64,000 nt of DNA from contig NZ_SRLC01000001.1 in assembly GCF_004765605.1 (NCBI RefSeq), forward strand, positions 2,418,001 through 2,482,000, given 5' to 3'. Positions 54,487 through 63,453 of this stretch are shown piece by piece; position 1 is the first letter of the stretch; every line of letters begins with the position of its first letter. The translations under genes and the position numbers were made by a program. The DNA is from Hymenobacter aquaticus (GTDB lineage: Bacteria; Bacteroidota; Bacteroidia; Cytophagales; Hymenobacteraceae). The notes under the pieces are model-generated. The model ran no database searches, was not told the origin of the DNA, and was given only the letters and a program-made list of their open reading frames with translations.

Positions 54487-54894
54487 CTACGCGGGCAGCT
54501 CGCGGCCAAAGTGCTGCCGCAGGATTTCCTCGACCTTGTCCCGGGTCAGGGGCTTGTTCAGAAAGCCGGCAATGTTGAGCGTCGCCACCCGCTCCACGTC
54601 GCGCGGATGCAGGGAAGTCGTCAGCACGATGATGATGCTTTGCTGCTGTCCCACCCCCAGATCCTCGTAGGCCAGCAGGAAATCGAAGCCGTTCATCACG
54701 GGCATGTTCACGTCCAGCAGAATCAGGTCCGGGCAATCAGTGGGGCAATGCTCCTCAATCAGAGCAAGGGCTTCTTTGCCGTTGAGAGCTACCAGCAGCT
54801 TATCGGCCAGACTAAGCTCGGTGAGCAGACGCTGGTTTAGAAAGTTGGTAATAGGATCGTCGTCGACTAGCAGGATAGAGGAGAGTTTCGACAT
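54487..54894 (-). CDS. Single-domain response regulator (CheY-like receiver)
   Basis: A 135-residue receiver from ATG 54894. Acidic D11-D13 (LLVDDDP), the phosphoacceptor D61 in LILLDVNMP, T in VLTTS and K in NKPL are all in place. There is no output domain, so it signals through protein contacts. No histidine kinase is nearby. GxxFLNQRLL and the SIIIVLTTSL stretch are usual in Bacteroidota single-domain regulators. Confidence 0.92.
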   Translation of the reverse strand: MSKLSSILLVDDDPITNFLNQRLLTELSLADKLLVALNGKEALALIEEHCPTDCPDLILLDVNMPVMNGFDFLLAYEDLGVGQQQSIIIVLTTSLHPRDVERVATLNIAGFLNKPLTRDKVEEILRQHFGRELPA

Positions 54895-54988
54895 GCGCAA
54901 GGGAAGCTAAAAGCCGCAAGTGCTGCTTTTACGTTCTGTCAATCCCTTTGCTTACGTACGACAGGGCTCATAGTTGGAAAATAACTGG

Positions 54989-57223
54989 CTACGTGGCCGG
55001 GCCCACCAGCTTATCGGGGGTGATGGGCAGCTCCCGCACGCGCCGGCCGGTGGCGTGGTACACGGCATTGGCCACGGCGGCCGTGAAGCCGATCAGGCCG
55101 ATTTCCCCCATGCCCTTGGCCCCCATCGGGTCGAGGTGCTGGTCGGGCTCGTCGATAAAGACCACGTCGATGGCGGGCACGTCGGCCGAAACCGGCACGT
55201 GGTATTCGGCCAGCTGGGGGTTCACGTAGCGGCCGTAGCGGTGGTCCATGCAGGCCTGCTCCTGCAAGGCCATGCCGATGCCCCACACCACCGAGCCGTA
55301 CACCTGGCTGCGGGCCGTTTTGGCGTTCAGCACCCGGCCCACATCCAGCGCCGACACCACCCGGCTGACCCGCACCACTCCCGTGGCTTCGTGCACCCGC
55401 ACTTCCACGAAATTGGCGCAGAACGACTTTCCGGAATACGCTTTCTGCTGCTCGCCCGGCTCTACTTCCCGCGTCAGGTCGAGGCCCATCAGGTTGTGCT
55501 GGCGCAGAATGTCGGAATAAAGAAGCTGCTTATCGGCGTGCCGCGTCAGGCGGACCGCCCCATTTTCGGCCGTTACTTCGGTGGGTTGCAGGCGGCGCTT
55601 CTGCCACTCGGGCGTGCTGCGGGCCAAGGTCAGCAGCTGCTCTTTCAGGGCGGTGCAGGCCGCGTGTACCGCCGTGCCCACCGAGGCCGCCGTGTGAGAG
55701 CCAAACTGCCCCGGCGCGGGCGGCAGCGCCGAGTTGCCCAGCTCGAAGCGGATACGCTCGACAGGTACGCCGCTGGCATCGGCCGCAATCTGGCTCATGA
55801 TGGTGGCGGTGCCGGGGCCGGCGTCGGCGGTGGCGGCCTGCACCAGCAGGCGGCCGTCGGCAAACAGCTGGGCGCGGGCACTGGCTTTGGCCCGCTCGGC
55901 CTTGTAAATTCCCATGCTCATGCCCCAGCCCACCAGCCAGTCGCCGGCCCGGGTGGCGCGGGGCTGCGCCGGCCGCCGGCTCCAACCAAACTGCTCGGCC
56001 CCCCGCGCGTAGCACTGGCGCAGCTGGTTGCTCGACCACGGTTTACCATCCACCGGATCGGCGTCGGCAAAATTTTTCAGCCGTAAGGCCAGCGGGTCCA
56101 TGTTCAGGGCGTAGGCCAGTTCATCCACCGCCGATTCGAGGGCAAACGAGCCGCTGGCTTCGCCGGGGCCGCGCGTCCAGGCGGGCGTGCTCAGGTCGAG
56201 GGGCACGAGGCGGTAGGTGGCCGTGAGGTTGGGGCACTGGTAGGCCGATTTGGTGGGGTCGAGGATGCGCTCGGCGAATTCCTCGTGGCGGGAAGTTTGC
56301 CCGAAGGCCTCGTGGGTGAGGCCCACCAGCTGCCCGTCGGCGGTAGCGCCCAGGCTTACCTGCTGGATGGAACAGGGTCGGTAGCCCACCAGATTGAACA
56401 TCTGGTCGCGCCGCAGTACCACTTTCACCGGCCGGCCCACCAGCTTGGCCCCGAGGATGGCGGCCACTTCCTGGGGCCAGATGCGGGAGGAGCCGCCAAA
56501 CGCGCCGCCCACGAACGGCGAATACACCTGCACGCTGGCCTCGGGCAGCTGGAACATGCGCATCAGGTCCTGCTGAGCTACTTTCGGCGCCTGGGTTTTG
56601 TTGTACACCGTCAGCTTGCTGCCTTCCCAGTAGGCAATAGCCGCGTGGGGCTCCATCGGGTTGTGCATCTGCACGGCGGTGCGGTATTCCTGCTCGATAC
56701 GCACCGGAGCCTGCCGCTCAGCGGCGGGCTGGCCCCAGTGGTAGTCGTCGGCTTTCTGGGGCTTCACGGCCCGGCCGCGGTGCCGGGCCAAATCGGTTTC
56801 GGGCGGGGCGGCTTCGTACTGCACCCGCACCAGCGTGGCCGCGTGCTGGGCCCGCTCCAGCGTGTCGGCCAGGGCCAGGGCCACGGGCTGGTTGCTGAAG
56901 TGGATCTGCTCGTCGTGAAACACCCGGATTTCCTGCCCGGCCAGGCGCGGATTGTTGTTGAGTTTGGCGTCCTGGTAGGCGGGCACGCCGGGCGAGTTGC
57001 GGTAGGTGAGGACGGCCAGCACGCCGGGCGCCTTTTCGGCCGCCGTGGTATCCAGCGTCTTGATGCGGCCCCGGGTAATGGTGCTGGTCAGCAGCACGCC
57101 GTGTACCAGGCCCGGCACCGGGTGCTCGGCGGCGTAGCGGGCCTGGCCGGTTACTTTCAGCAGGCCGTCGGCGCGGCTCAGGGGCTGGCCAATGATGGGC
57201 GGGGTGGCGGGTTGGTTTTCCAT
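54989..57223 (-). CDS. Orphan molybdopterin-binding subunit of a xanthine dehydrogenase/aldehyde oxidase-type enzyme
   Basis: A 744-residue CoxL/XdhB-like large subunit. The N-terminal hammerhead domain (ADGLLKVTGQARYAAE) is followed by the molybdopterin-binding domains, including PFVGGAFGGS, RGPGEASGSFALES and the catalytic-Glu region KGMGEIGLIG at the C-terminus. No signal peptide is seen. The [2Fe-2S] and FAD subunits that normally accompany it are absent from both sides, although they could lie elsewhere. The substrate is unpredictable. It starts next to the divergent DUF6348 gene. Confidence 0.92.
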   Translation of the reverse strand: MENQPATPPIIGQPLSRADGLLKVTGQARYAAEHPVPGLVHGVLLTSTITRGRIKTLDTTAAEKAPGVLAVLTYRNSPGVPAYQDAKLNNNPRLAGQEIRVFHDEQIHFSNQPVALALADTLERAQHAATLVRVQYEAAPPETDLARHRGRAVKPQKADDYHWGQPAAERQAPVRIEQEYRTAVQMHNPMEPHAAIAYWEGSKLTVYNKTQAPKVAQQDLMRMFQLPEASVQVYSPFVGGAFGGSSRIWPQEVAAILGAKLVGRPVKVVLRRDQMFNLVGYRPCSIQQVSLGATADGQLVGLTHEAFGQTSRHEEFAERILDPTKSAYQCPNLTATYRLVPLDLSTPAWTRGPGEASGSFALESAVDELAYALNMDPLALRLKNFADADPVDGKPWSSNQLRQCYARGAEQFGWSRRPAQPRATRAGDWLVGWGMSMGIYKAERAKASARAQLFADGRLLVQAATADAGPGTATIMSQIAADASGVPVERIRFELGNSALPPAPGQFGSHTAASVGTAVHAACTALKEQLLTLARSTPEWQKRRLQPTEVTAENGAVRLTRHADKQLLYSDILRQHNLMGLDLTREVEPGEQQKAYSGKSFCANFVEVRVHEATGVVRVSRVVSALDVGRVLNAKTARSQVYGSVVWGIGMALQEQACMDHRYGRYVNPQLAEYHVPVSADVPAIDVVFIDEPDQHLDPMGAKGMGEIGLIGFTAAVANAVYHATGRRVRELPITPDKLVGPAT

Positions 57224-57342
57224 AGGGCAGAAACGGGCCGCTAGTGGCAGCGGCGGCGGGAGTTTCTGTACGATACAATCCGCCCGGCGTTTTCTGGCCT
57301 ATCTTACGGCTAGTTACCGCCCTTCGATATTACCAGCCGCCT

Positions 57343-57993
57343 ATGCCAGACGTGAATGCCCAGTTGCAATCCTTATTCCAGCAGCACGACATTTCCACCA
57401 TTGCGTTAGACGACAAGGTGCTGCTGTTAACCAAGCAGCCCGCGTTGCTGCAGAGCCGGGTGACGCCCCGGCAGTTTCCCAACGGTGCCACGTCACAGCT
57501 CGACGTGCGCCTGTTCATCAAAGACCAAGTGCTGGTGGAAAGCTTCGGCGACATAGGCGAAACCGCAGAGGCGGCCCTGACCAACAACCTGGCAAATTTT
57601 GCCCGCAACAGCCTGCACGTGCTCCTGGCCGCCCTGCAGAGCGCGGAGCAGGATGAGCAGGTCAGCGTGGAGGACTGGCACATCAATGGCTCCCGTTGGC
57701 AGGCTTACGTTGGAAACTACGGTATAAAAGCAGCTAAAGGGCAGCTCGTGCCCGTGCCGGCAGAACTATTCCCCCGGTTGGAAGGCATCATTCACGGGCT
57801 TCCGCTGACGCAGAACTATCATTGGTTTCGATTCTTTGTCTCTAGCAACGACGCGCAGATTTCTAACCTCGAAGTTCTCTTTGACAACCACCCTCTGCCT
57901 GCGGCCGAACAAGAGTTTGTTAATTTCAACTGGCCCCTTATTCCCGAATTTTATAGCATCCGGTTGTTCCTAGTGCTGCGAAAAGTCGCCTAG
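57343..57993 (+). CDS. DUF6348-family protein
   Basis: A 216-residue protein from ATG 57343; an upstream open extension overlaps the promoter region. Segments such as TSQLDVRLFIKDQVLVESFGD and HWFRFFVSSNDAQISNLEVL fit DUF6348 as I remember it, a family of cytoplasmic proteins with no known role. No motif suggests catalysis. It is upstream of the ABM gene on the same strand. Confidence 0.7.
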   Translation: MPDVNAQLQSLFQQHDISTIALDDKVLLLTKQPALLQSRVTPRQFPNGATSQLDVRLFIKDQVLVESFGDIGETAEAALTNNLANFARNSLHVLLAALQSAEQDEQVSVEDWHINGSRWQAYVGNYGIKAAKGQLVPVPAELFPRLEGIIHGLPLTQNYHWFRFFVSSNDAQISNLEVLFDNHPLPAAEQEFVNFNWPLIPEFYSIRLFLVLRKVA

Positions 57994-58040
57994 TTATGAT
58001 TTACTGAAACCCGGGTATTCACCACTTTTCTCCCACCGCC

Positions 58041-58328
58041 ATGACCGTCGAATACATCCGCTACCGGATTGCCGCCGAGCAGCAGCCGGCCTTCGTGCAA
58101 GCCATCCGCAGCGCCCACGAGCTGCTCGCCCAGGCCCCCGACTGCCTGCGCGACGAGCTCAGTCACTGCGACGAAGAACCCGAGCTGTTCATCTGGCGCA
58201 TCGAGTGGACGTCGGTGGACCGCCACCTCAACGGCTTCCGCAAAAGCGCCCAGTTTGGTGCGTTCTTTCAGCTGGTGAAGCCGTTTTACCAGAGCATTCA
58301 GGAAATGAACCATTACGCAGTGGTATAA
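58041..58328 (+). CDS. Antibiotic biosynthesis monooxygenase (ABM) domain protein
   Basis: A 95-residue dimeric alpha+beta barrel-type protein. It begins MTVEYIRYRIAAEQQPAFVQ and has ELFIWRIEWTSVDRHLNGFR and FYQSIQEMNHY, typical of the ABM fold. Such proteins are small oxygenases or heme-degradation relatives, and many are uncharacterised. It is 47 bp downstream of the DUF6348 gene. Confidence 0.85.
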   Translation: MTVEYIRYRIAAEQQPAFVQAIRSAHELLAQAPDCLRDELSHCDEEPELFIWRIEWTSVDRHLNGFRKSAQFGAFFQLVKPFYQSIQEMNHYAVV

Positions 58329-58358
58329 GAGCGGATATTCATTGTCTACTTTCGTATT

Positions 58359-58943
58359 GTGAAGACTTTCGTATTCATAAGTAGTTTACTTGCCTCGTGG
58401 TTTGGTGCACCAAGCGCACCAACTCAACAAGAGCTAACTCCAGAAGTATTAGTTCAGAGAAGAATAGCCGCTGACAAATATGCCTCGTCAAATAAATCTT
58501 CACTGACTTATTATGCAAAACAACCCACCAGACTACTGCCATTAGCCGGCAATTCAACCGTACCTGACGGCACTGAAACCGTTTTTACTATTGTCAGAAA
58601 CAAGCAGAATAAGATACTCTTAATCACCGAAACTCCGACCAGCCAAAGCGGCGACTGGCACATTGAGTACAGTCAATATTTTGACGATAAAGGAAACCGT
58701 TTCGCTTTTAAGCGGTCCGCGTCTTTTTTCAATAGCGGCTGTACTCCCGGCGTAGCGCATGAAACCAGGGTAAGGTATTACGACCCGAGCTATAAATCAG
58801 TAAAAAGCACGTACACTTTAACTGACGAGCGGAATAAGCCATTAACTAAAGGTAAATGCACCTTTCCTTATAACTATTCTTACACTTTGAGCAACACAGT
58901 AAGCGACTATCTAAAGCGTAATAAGCTGCCTGCTACGCTGTAG
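58359..58943 (+). CDS. Secreted hypothetical protein, 194 residues
   Basis: GTG 58359 starts a short signal peptide (MKTFVFISSLLASWFGAPSA). The rest is rich in Lys, Ser, Thr and Tyr, with possible beta structure (WHIEYSQYFDDKGNRFAFK) and two Cys (one in NSGCTP, one in KGKCTF) that may form a disulphide. Composition is more AT-rich than neighbours, hinting at different origin. No known domain is recognised. It lies 30 bp after the ABM gene. Confidence 0.65.
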   Translation: MKTFVFISSLLASWFGAPSAPTQQELTPEVLVQRRIAADKYASSNKSSLTYYAKQPTRLLPLAGNSTVPDGTETVFTIVRNKQNKILLITETPTSQSGDWHIEYSQYFDDKGNRFAFKRSASFFNSGCTPGVAHETRVRYYDPSYKSVKSTYTLTDERNKPLTKGKCTFPYNYSYTLSNTVSDYLKRNKLPATL

Positions 58944-59033
58944 AGTATTTTCCCCGCCCCCACCCCCAATAACCCCACTGCCCTCCCGCGCGTCTAACCG
59001 GACACTATCACCCCGTCCGCGCTGCCGCTGCTT

Positions 59034-60845
59034 ATGAGTCTCTGGGAAATTATCCGCCGCCTCTACCCCTACGTGCTGCCCTACCGCCGCCTGGTTATCA
59101 GCACCCTGCTGCTGACGCTGGTGGGCTCGTTGGCGGCCCAGGTCAACCCGTTCGTGCTGCGCTACACCGTGGATACGGTGCAGGGGCTGCTCAACCGGAA
59201 TCTGGGTTTGGCCCAGGGGCTGGACATGCTGATCTGGGTGAGCGTGCTGCTGCTGGGCAAGGAGGTCATTAACACCTTTATTCAGTTCGGGCAGAAGTTC
59301 TACGGGGAGAAAATCCGCATCAACGTGTCGAGCACCCTCTCGCAGGATGCCATTCACAAGCTCTTGAGCTACGAGCTGGGCTTTTACTCCGACAGCGGCA
59401 ACCAGGCCGGCAAGCTCCAGACCCGCATCGACCGGGGCGTGGAAAGTTTGATGAAGCTGGTGCAAAACTTCTTTATCGACATCCTGCCCCTGTTTGCCAA
59501 CTCCATCGTGGCCCTGGTGGTCATGTTTATGGCCAACGTGTACGTGGGGCTGGTGGCGGTGTGCATCCTGCCCATCTACTTCTGGATCAGCTACCGGCAG
59601 GCTGATAAGCTCAATGGCACCCGCCGGGCCCTGCGCGGCCTGCGGGAGGCCAAAAGCCAGGGTTTGGTGAATCTGATTGACTCGGCGGTGGTCATTAAGA
59701 GCTTCGTGCGCGAAGACTACGAGGAGCAGAAGCAGGCCCAGGTGCAGCAGAACCTGCAGGAAGCCCAGCTGGCCACGCGCAAAACCAACTTCCTCTACGA
59801 CGGCCTCAAAACCTTTGTGGAACAAGTCGGCGTGGTGCTCATCATCATCCTGACCGCCTACCTCGTGCTCGACCGGCAGATCAGCATCGGGACCATTATG
59901 TTCCACATTCTGCTCTTCAACAACGTATCGGCCCCCATCCGGCAGCTGCACCGCATCTACGACGAGATGAACGAGGCCCTGACCTACTCCGAAGGCTTCT
60001 TCGACATCCTCGACGCCGACGACGCCCGCGAGAAAACCGGCCCCATCCAGCCCAATGAGGTGCGCGGCACCTTCGAGATTTGCAACGTGGACTTCACCTA
60101 CCCCAGCGGCACCCAGGCCCTGCACGACGTGTGCCTGACCATCGAGGAAGGCAAAACCACCGCCCTGGTGGGCCTCTCGGGGGCCGGCAAAAGCACCATC
60201 ATCAACCTGCTCTGCAAGTTCTACGAGCCGGACCGGGGCAACATGCTGCTCGACGGCCGCCCCCTCTCCGACTACGACACCCACGCCCTGCGCCAGCGCA
60301 TCGGGCTGGTGCTCCAGAAAAACCACATTTTCAAGGGCACCATCGAGGAAAACATCCGCTACGGGGTGATGGACGCCACGCTGGAGCACATCCAGGCCGC
60401 CGCCAAGCAAGCCTACCTCCACGACCAGATTCTGGAGCTGCCCAAGGGCTACCAGAGCGACGCCCAGCAGCTCAGCGGGGGCCAGCAGCAGCGCATTGCC
60501 ATTGCCCGGCTGTTCCTGAAAAATCCGCCCATCATCTTCCTCGACGAGCCCACCGCCTCCCTCGACGCCATTGCCACCGAGCAAATCAAAAACTCCCTCG
60601 ACGCCATCAAAAAGGGCCGCACGGTGGTCATCATCTCCCACAGCCTGGCCCAAATCGTGGACTCCGACTGCATCTACGTCATGAAGCAGGGCCGCATGGT
60701 GGAAAGCGGCACCCACGAGCAGCTCTACGACCTAAAAGGCACCTACCGCGAGATTTTCGACGCCTCGGCCCGGAGCCTCAATATCGAGAAGCTGGCCCGG
60801 GTGATGGTCGATGATGAGGATGAGGTGGGGGATACGGCGGCGTAG
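59034..60845 (+). CDS. ABC transporter, fused permease and ATPase (MsbA-like exporter)
   Basis: A 603-residue half-transporter. Six membrane helices span about 20-310 (LVISTLLLTLVGSLAAQVNP, ILPLFANSIVALVVMFMA). The ATPase has Walker A GLSGAGKST, signature QLSGGQQQR, Walker B IIFLDEPTASLD and the H-loop Ser/His in VVIISHSL. It works as a dimer exporting lipids or small molecules. Unlike the exporter at 17005 it has no peptidase domain. The AT-rich HNH gene starts 27 bp downstream. Confidence 0.94.
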   Translation: MSLWEIIRRLYPYVLPYRRLVISTLLLTLVGSLAAQVNPFVLRYTVDTVQGLLNRNLGLAQGLDMLIWVSVLLLGKEVINTFIQFGQKFYGEKIRINVSSTLSQDAIHKLLSYELGFYSDSGNQAGKLQTRIDRGVESLMKLVQNFFIDILPLFANSIVALVVMFMANVYVGLVAVCILPIYFWISYRQADKLNGTRRALRGLREAKSQGLVNLIDSAVVIKSFVREDYEEQKQAQVQQNLQEAQLATRKTNFLYDGLKTFVEQVGVVLIIILTAYLVLDRQISIGTIMFHILLFNNVSAPIRQLHRIYDEMNEALTYSEGFFDILDADDAREKTGPIQPNEVRGTFEICNVDFTYPSGTQALHDVCLTIEEGKTTALVGLSGAGKSTIINLLCKFYEPDRGNMLLDGRPLSDYDTHALRQRIGLVLQKNHIFKGTIEENIRYGVMDATLEHIQAAAKQAYLHDQILELPKGYQSDAQQLSGGQQQRIAIARLFLKNPPIIFLDEPTASLDAIATEQIKNSLDAIKKGRTVVIISHSLAQIVDSDCIYVMKQGRMVESGTHEQLYDLKGTYREIFDASARSLNIEKLARVMVDDEDEVGDTAA

Positions 60846-60872
60846 TATTATAAACTTTTCACCTGACGACGT

Positions 60873-61664
60873 ATGCTTTGTCTATTTTGCAAGGTAGGTG
60901 ACCAATTCAACACCGTTGAACACATCATACCTGAGTCACTTGGTAACGACGACCTGATCTTACAGAATGAAGTATGTGATTCTTGTCAAAAGCATTTTAG
61001 CCACATTGAAAACTATATCCTTAATAAAACACCTATTGGGTTTTGGCGAACACTGTTAGGAATAAAATCGAAGCATCGCAAACTACCTAGAATAGACTTT
61101 ACTAAGCCTAACAATAAGAAAGGCAGATTTACAGATAGCCATCCAGAACACGACAATTTTACACTCGAGGCACAAGATGACTTCACAGCAATAATTGAGA
61201 TTCCAGAAAAAGAAAAACCTCTGGGTGGTAAGGATCAGCTTAAATATATCATGACTCCAAAAGTACTTAATGAGTTGGGTCGCTTCTTGGGAAAGGTAGG
61301 TTTAGAACTTATATGTTTACAAGACCGTGAATCTTCTCGCAAAGCATTATTTGACAAAATAAGAACATACAGTCGATATGGATCCTTAAATGAGCTTTGG
61401 CCTATCTTTCATTATTCACAAGGCAACATAGATGACTTGGTGAAATTCAAGAAGGACTCTAAAGATGTTCTAGCAACAGTGCAGTGTTACTCTTATTCTA
61501 TAGATCAGATCGAAACCTATACTGTTTTTAGATTCAATGTAGGCACAGACAATTGGTGTATATGTCTAAATGATATGTTCCCAACGTCAGTAATCAAACA
61601 GTTATTCCTACCCCACGACATCAAGTTATTATGGTATACCCAGGATCAATGGAAGTCAAAATAG
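60873..61664 (+). CDS. HNH-endonuclease-like protein
   Basis: A 263-residue protein. The N-terminal zinc-binding HNH-type motif is CLFC (C3, C6), EHIIPESLGND (His17 in place) and VCDSC (C35, C38). The following 220 residues (KKGRFTDSHPEHDNFTLEAQ, then a long alpha/beta part) are not recognised. The whole gene is much more AT-rich than its surroundings, a sign of recent transfer. Such stand-alone HNH proteins occur in defence and mobile loci, but the role here is not known. It follows the ABC exporter by 27 bp. Confidence 0.82.
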   Translation: MLCLFCKVGDQFNTVEHIIPESLGNDDLILQNEVCDSCQKHFSHIENYILNKTPIGFWRTLLGIKSKHRKLPRIDFTKPNNKKGRFTDSHPEHDNFTLEAQDDFTAIIEIPEKEKPLGGKDQLKYIMTPKVLNELGRFLGKVGLELICLQDRESSRKALFDKIRTYSRYGSLNELWPIFHYSQGNIDDLVKFKKDSKDVLATVQCYSYSIDQIETYTVFRFNVGTDNWCICLNDMFPTSVIKQLFLPHDIKLLWYTQDQWKSK

Positions 61665-61704
61665 GTTTAGATGCAATTACAACCGCTATTGAGTACCCCG
61701 CACC

Positions 61705-61844
61705 GTCGCTCGGCTGTGCCGAGTGACGCCTACGCTTGAGCAGCTATGCTGCGAATTGGACCGCGCCAGCAGAACGACCTAACGGCGCGGGACACTCGCG
61801 GCACAGCCGCTCCACATAGTCGTCACTCGGCATAGCCGAGCGAC
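61705..61844. repeat. 140-bp inverted-repeat element (MITE- or REP-like), copy A
   Basis: Terminal 24-bp inverted repeats (61705-61728 and 61821-61844) match at 23 of 24 positions. The interior contains GAGTGACGCCTACGC and TGCTGCGAATTGG. It has no gene. The left half and the segment GGCGCGGGAC recur at 63724-63826, so this is a multi-copy element. Confidence 0.8.
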
Positions 61845-61911
61845 TGCGCCATTAGCCCCGGGCACTTCTGCGTGCAGTTCTGCGTATCTTCCGTAGCTAA
61901 CCGTTACTACT

Positions 61912-62223
61912 ATGACCCAACTCACGCTCAATCTGCCCGACCAACTGGCCCAGCAGGCCGAAGACTATGCCAAGGCCCAGGGTAAGACTTTGGCGGCACT
62001 AGTAGAAGACACCTTGCGAAGTCTGACTACCAAGCCAAGGCTTACCGTGGAAGAGACAAAACCCGATGCAACTGTCGTATTCTTATCGAAGCAGGCTGTC
62101 ACCACGCCGGCGCTGGAAATATCCCCCGAGATTCTGGCGCTGATGGGGTCGGTGACGCTGCCGGAGGGCATGACCGCCGACGAGGCCCGCGACGAATATC
62201 TGACCGCTAAGTATCTGCAATGA
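61912..62223 (+). CDS. DUF6364-type antitoxin
   Basis: A 103-residue protein starting MTQLTLNLPDQLAQQAEDYA, a ribbon-helix-helix-like N-terminus typical of DUF6364, followed by an acidic tail (EISPEILALMGSVTLPEGMT) that would wrap the toxin. The last codons overlap the PIN gene by 4 bp (ATGA), the usual toxin-antitoxin arrangement. It should bind its own promoter and neutralise the PIN protein. Confidence 0.85.
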   Translation: MTQLTLNLPDQLAQQAEDYAKAQGKTLAALVEDTLRSLTTKPRLTVEETKPDATVVFLSKQAVTTPALEISPEILALMGSVTLPEGMTADEARDEYLTAKYLQ

Positions 62224-62645
62224 AACACTGGTTTCTGGATACGAACGTGCTGATTGATTTTCTGCTGGGTCGCCCTCCTTTCGCGCTCGATGCCGCTGCC
62301 CTGCTGGAGTTGGCCCGCCGCCAGCAGTTGCAGCTGTATGCGGCCAGTTTATCCTTCGCTACTGCTTACTACATCACTCGAAAAACAAAGACCCACGAGC
62401 AGACGCTAACTGCTTTGAGTAAGCTGACTCACTTGGTGCAAATACTTGCGGTAGATGCCACCACCGTGCAGCAGGCTCTGGCCGCCGGCTTCCCCGACTT
62501 CGAAGATGCCTTGCAATACTTCGCCGCTACGGCAGAGCCCTCTATTACGGCCATTGTCACCCGCGACCCGAAAGGCTTCCGCGACGCTACTCTGCCCGTT
62601 CTGACACCGGCGCAGGCCGTAGCCCAAGCCATAACAGCTAGCTAA
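62220..62645 (+). CDS. PIN-domain toxin (VapC-like RNase)
   Basis: A 141-residue PIN protein. The N-terminal Asp is in WFLDTNVLIDFLLGRPP (D7), with further acidic residues in FEDALQYFA and VTRDPKGF, giving the metal site of PIN RNases. It cleaves RNA, often tRNA or rRNA, when freed from antitoxin. Its ATG lies within the stop of the DUF6364 gene. It is inside the repeat-rich accessory segment. Confidence 0.9.
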   Translation: MKHWFLDTNVLIDFLLGRPPFALDAAALLELARRQQLQLYAASLSFATAYYITRKTKTHEQTLTALSKLTHLVQILAVDATTVQQALAAGFPDFEDALQYFAATAEPSITAIVTRDPKGFRDATLPVLTPAQAVAQAITAS

Positions 62646-62753
62646 AAAATAAACCCACCCTCCCCGCTTGCCCAATTCCTTGAACTCAATACCTTACGCC
62701 CGGTCCGGCCTCGCCGGGTCGGGCTATTTTATTTCCTTATTTACCTTCTTTCT

Positions 62754-63443
62754 ATGTCCGCTTACCAAACGTATTTCGACAATTTCTTCGCGACCCTGCC
62801 CATGTCGCGCACCAACTTTAAGGCCCTGGGCGCGGCTACGCACCTGGCCGTGAAGCAGGCCGAGTTGGGCGCCGAGTTCACCCCCCACCTCACGGCCCTG
62901 CAAACCGCCCTCGACGGCTTCGACGAGAACCTGACCGAGGCCGACGAGTCGACGAGCGGGGGCACGGAGGCGTTCCGGACGGCCCGCAAGGCGTGGCTCA
63001 CCTTCGTGGATGACGCCATGAAAGACCACGTGACGCCCAAGCTGCGCAAGCTGCCCGCCTACGCCGACTTTAAGAAGTACACCAAGAGCAAGCTCGGCGG
63101 CCTCGACCAGCCCGAGCTGCTCCAGGATTCCAAGCTGCTGCTGGCTCTCTACACTGAGCACGCCGCCGCCCTGGGCCAGCCGGGGTTGCCGGCCGCGGCC
63201 CAGGCCGCCTACCAGCAGCTGGCCGCCGCCCACGAAACCCGCGGCACCGCCGGGGCGGCCATTTCCCAGGCCCGCGTGGCCCTCTCCACCGACTGGCTCA
63301 CGCTGGCCCGCAGCCTGCGCCGCCTCAAGGCCCAACTGGAGCTGCGCTTCGACGAGCCCCAGGAGGTGTACCGGTTCTTTAATTTTGGAAAAACCCGCGT
63401 AGCGAAGCGTCCGGCCAAAGCCAAGCAAGTCGCCGTAAAGTGA
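62754..63443 (+). CDS. Hypothetical Ala-rich helical protein, 229 residues
   Basis: A protein with strong helical character and high Ala/Leu/Gln content. A mixed-charge basic C-terminus ends in KAKQVAVK. It has no signal peptide. MSAYQTYFDNFFATLP and AWLTFVDDAMKDHVTPKL may form a four-helix bundle. No family is recognised. The sequence is followed by a strong hairpin and the second 42-bp array. Confidence 0.65.
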   Translation: MSAYQTYFDNFFATLPMSRTNFKALGAATHLAVKQAELGAEFTPHLTALQTALDGFDENLTEADESTSGGTEAFRTARKAWLTFVDDAMKDHVTPKLRKLPAYADFKKYTKSKLGGLDQPELLQDSKLLLALYTEHAAALGQPGLPAAAQAAYQQLAAAHETRGTAGAAISQARVALSTDWLTLARSLRRLKAQLELRFDEPQEVYRFFNFGKTRVAKRPAKAKQVAVK

Positions 63444-63453
63444 GTAGTGACCC

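Noticed and set aside
54974..56086. 370-codon open frame opposite the molybdopterin subunit
   Set aside because: Antisense shadow; no domain.
58911..60716. 601-codon open frame opposite the ABC transporter
   Set aside because: Low-information His/Gln/Val-rich translation of the complementary strand; the transporter motifs are on the plus strand.
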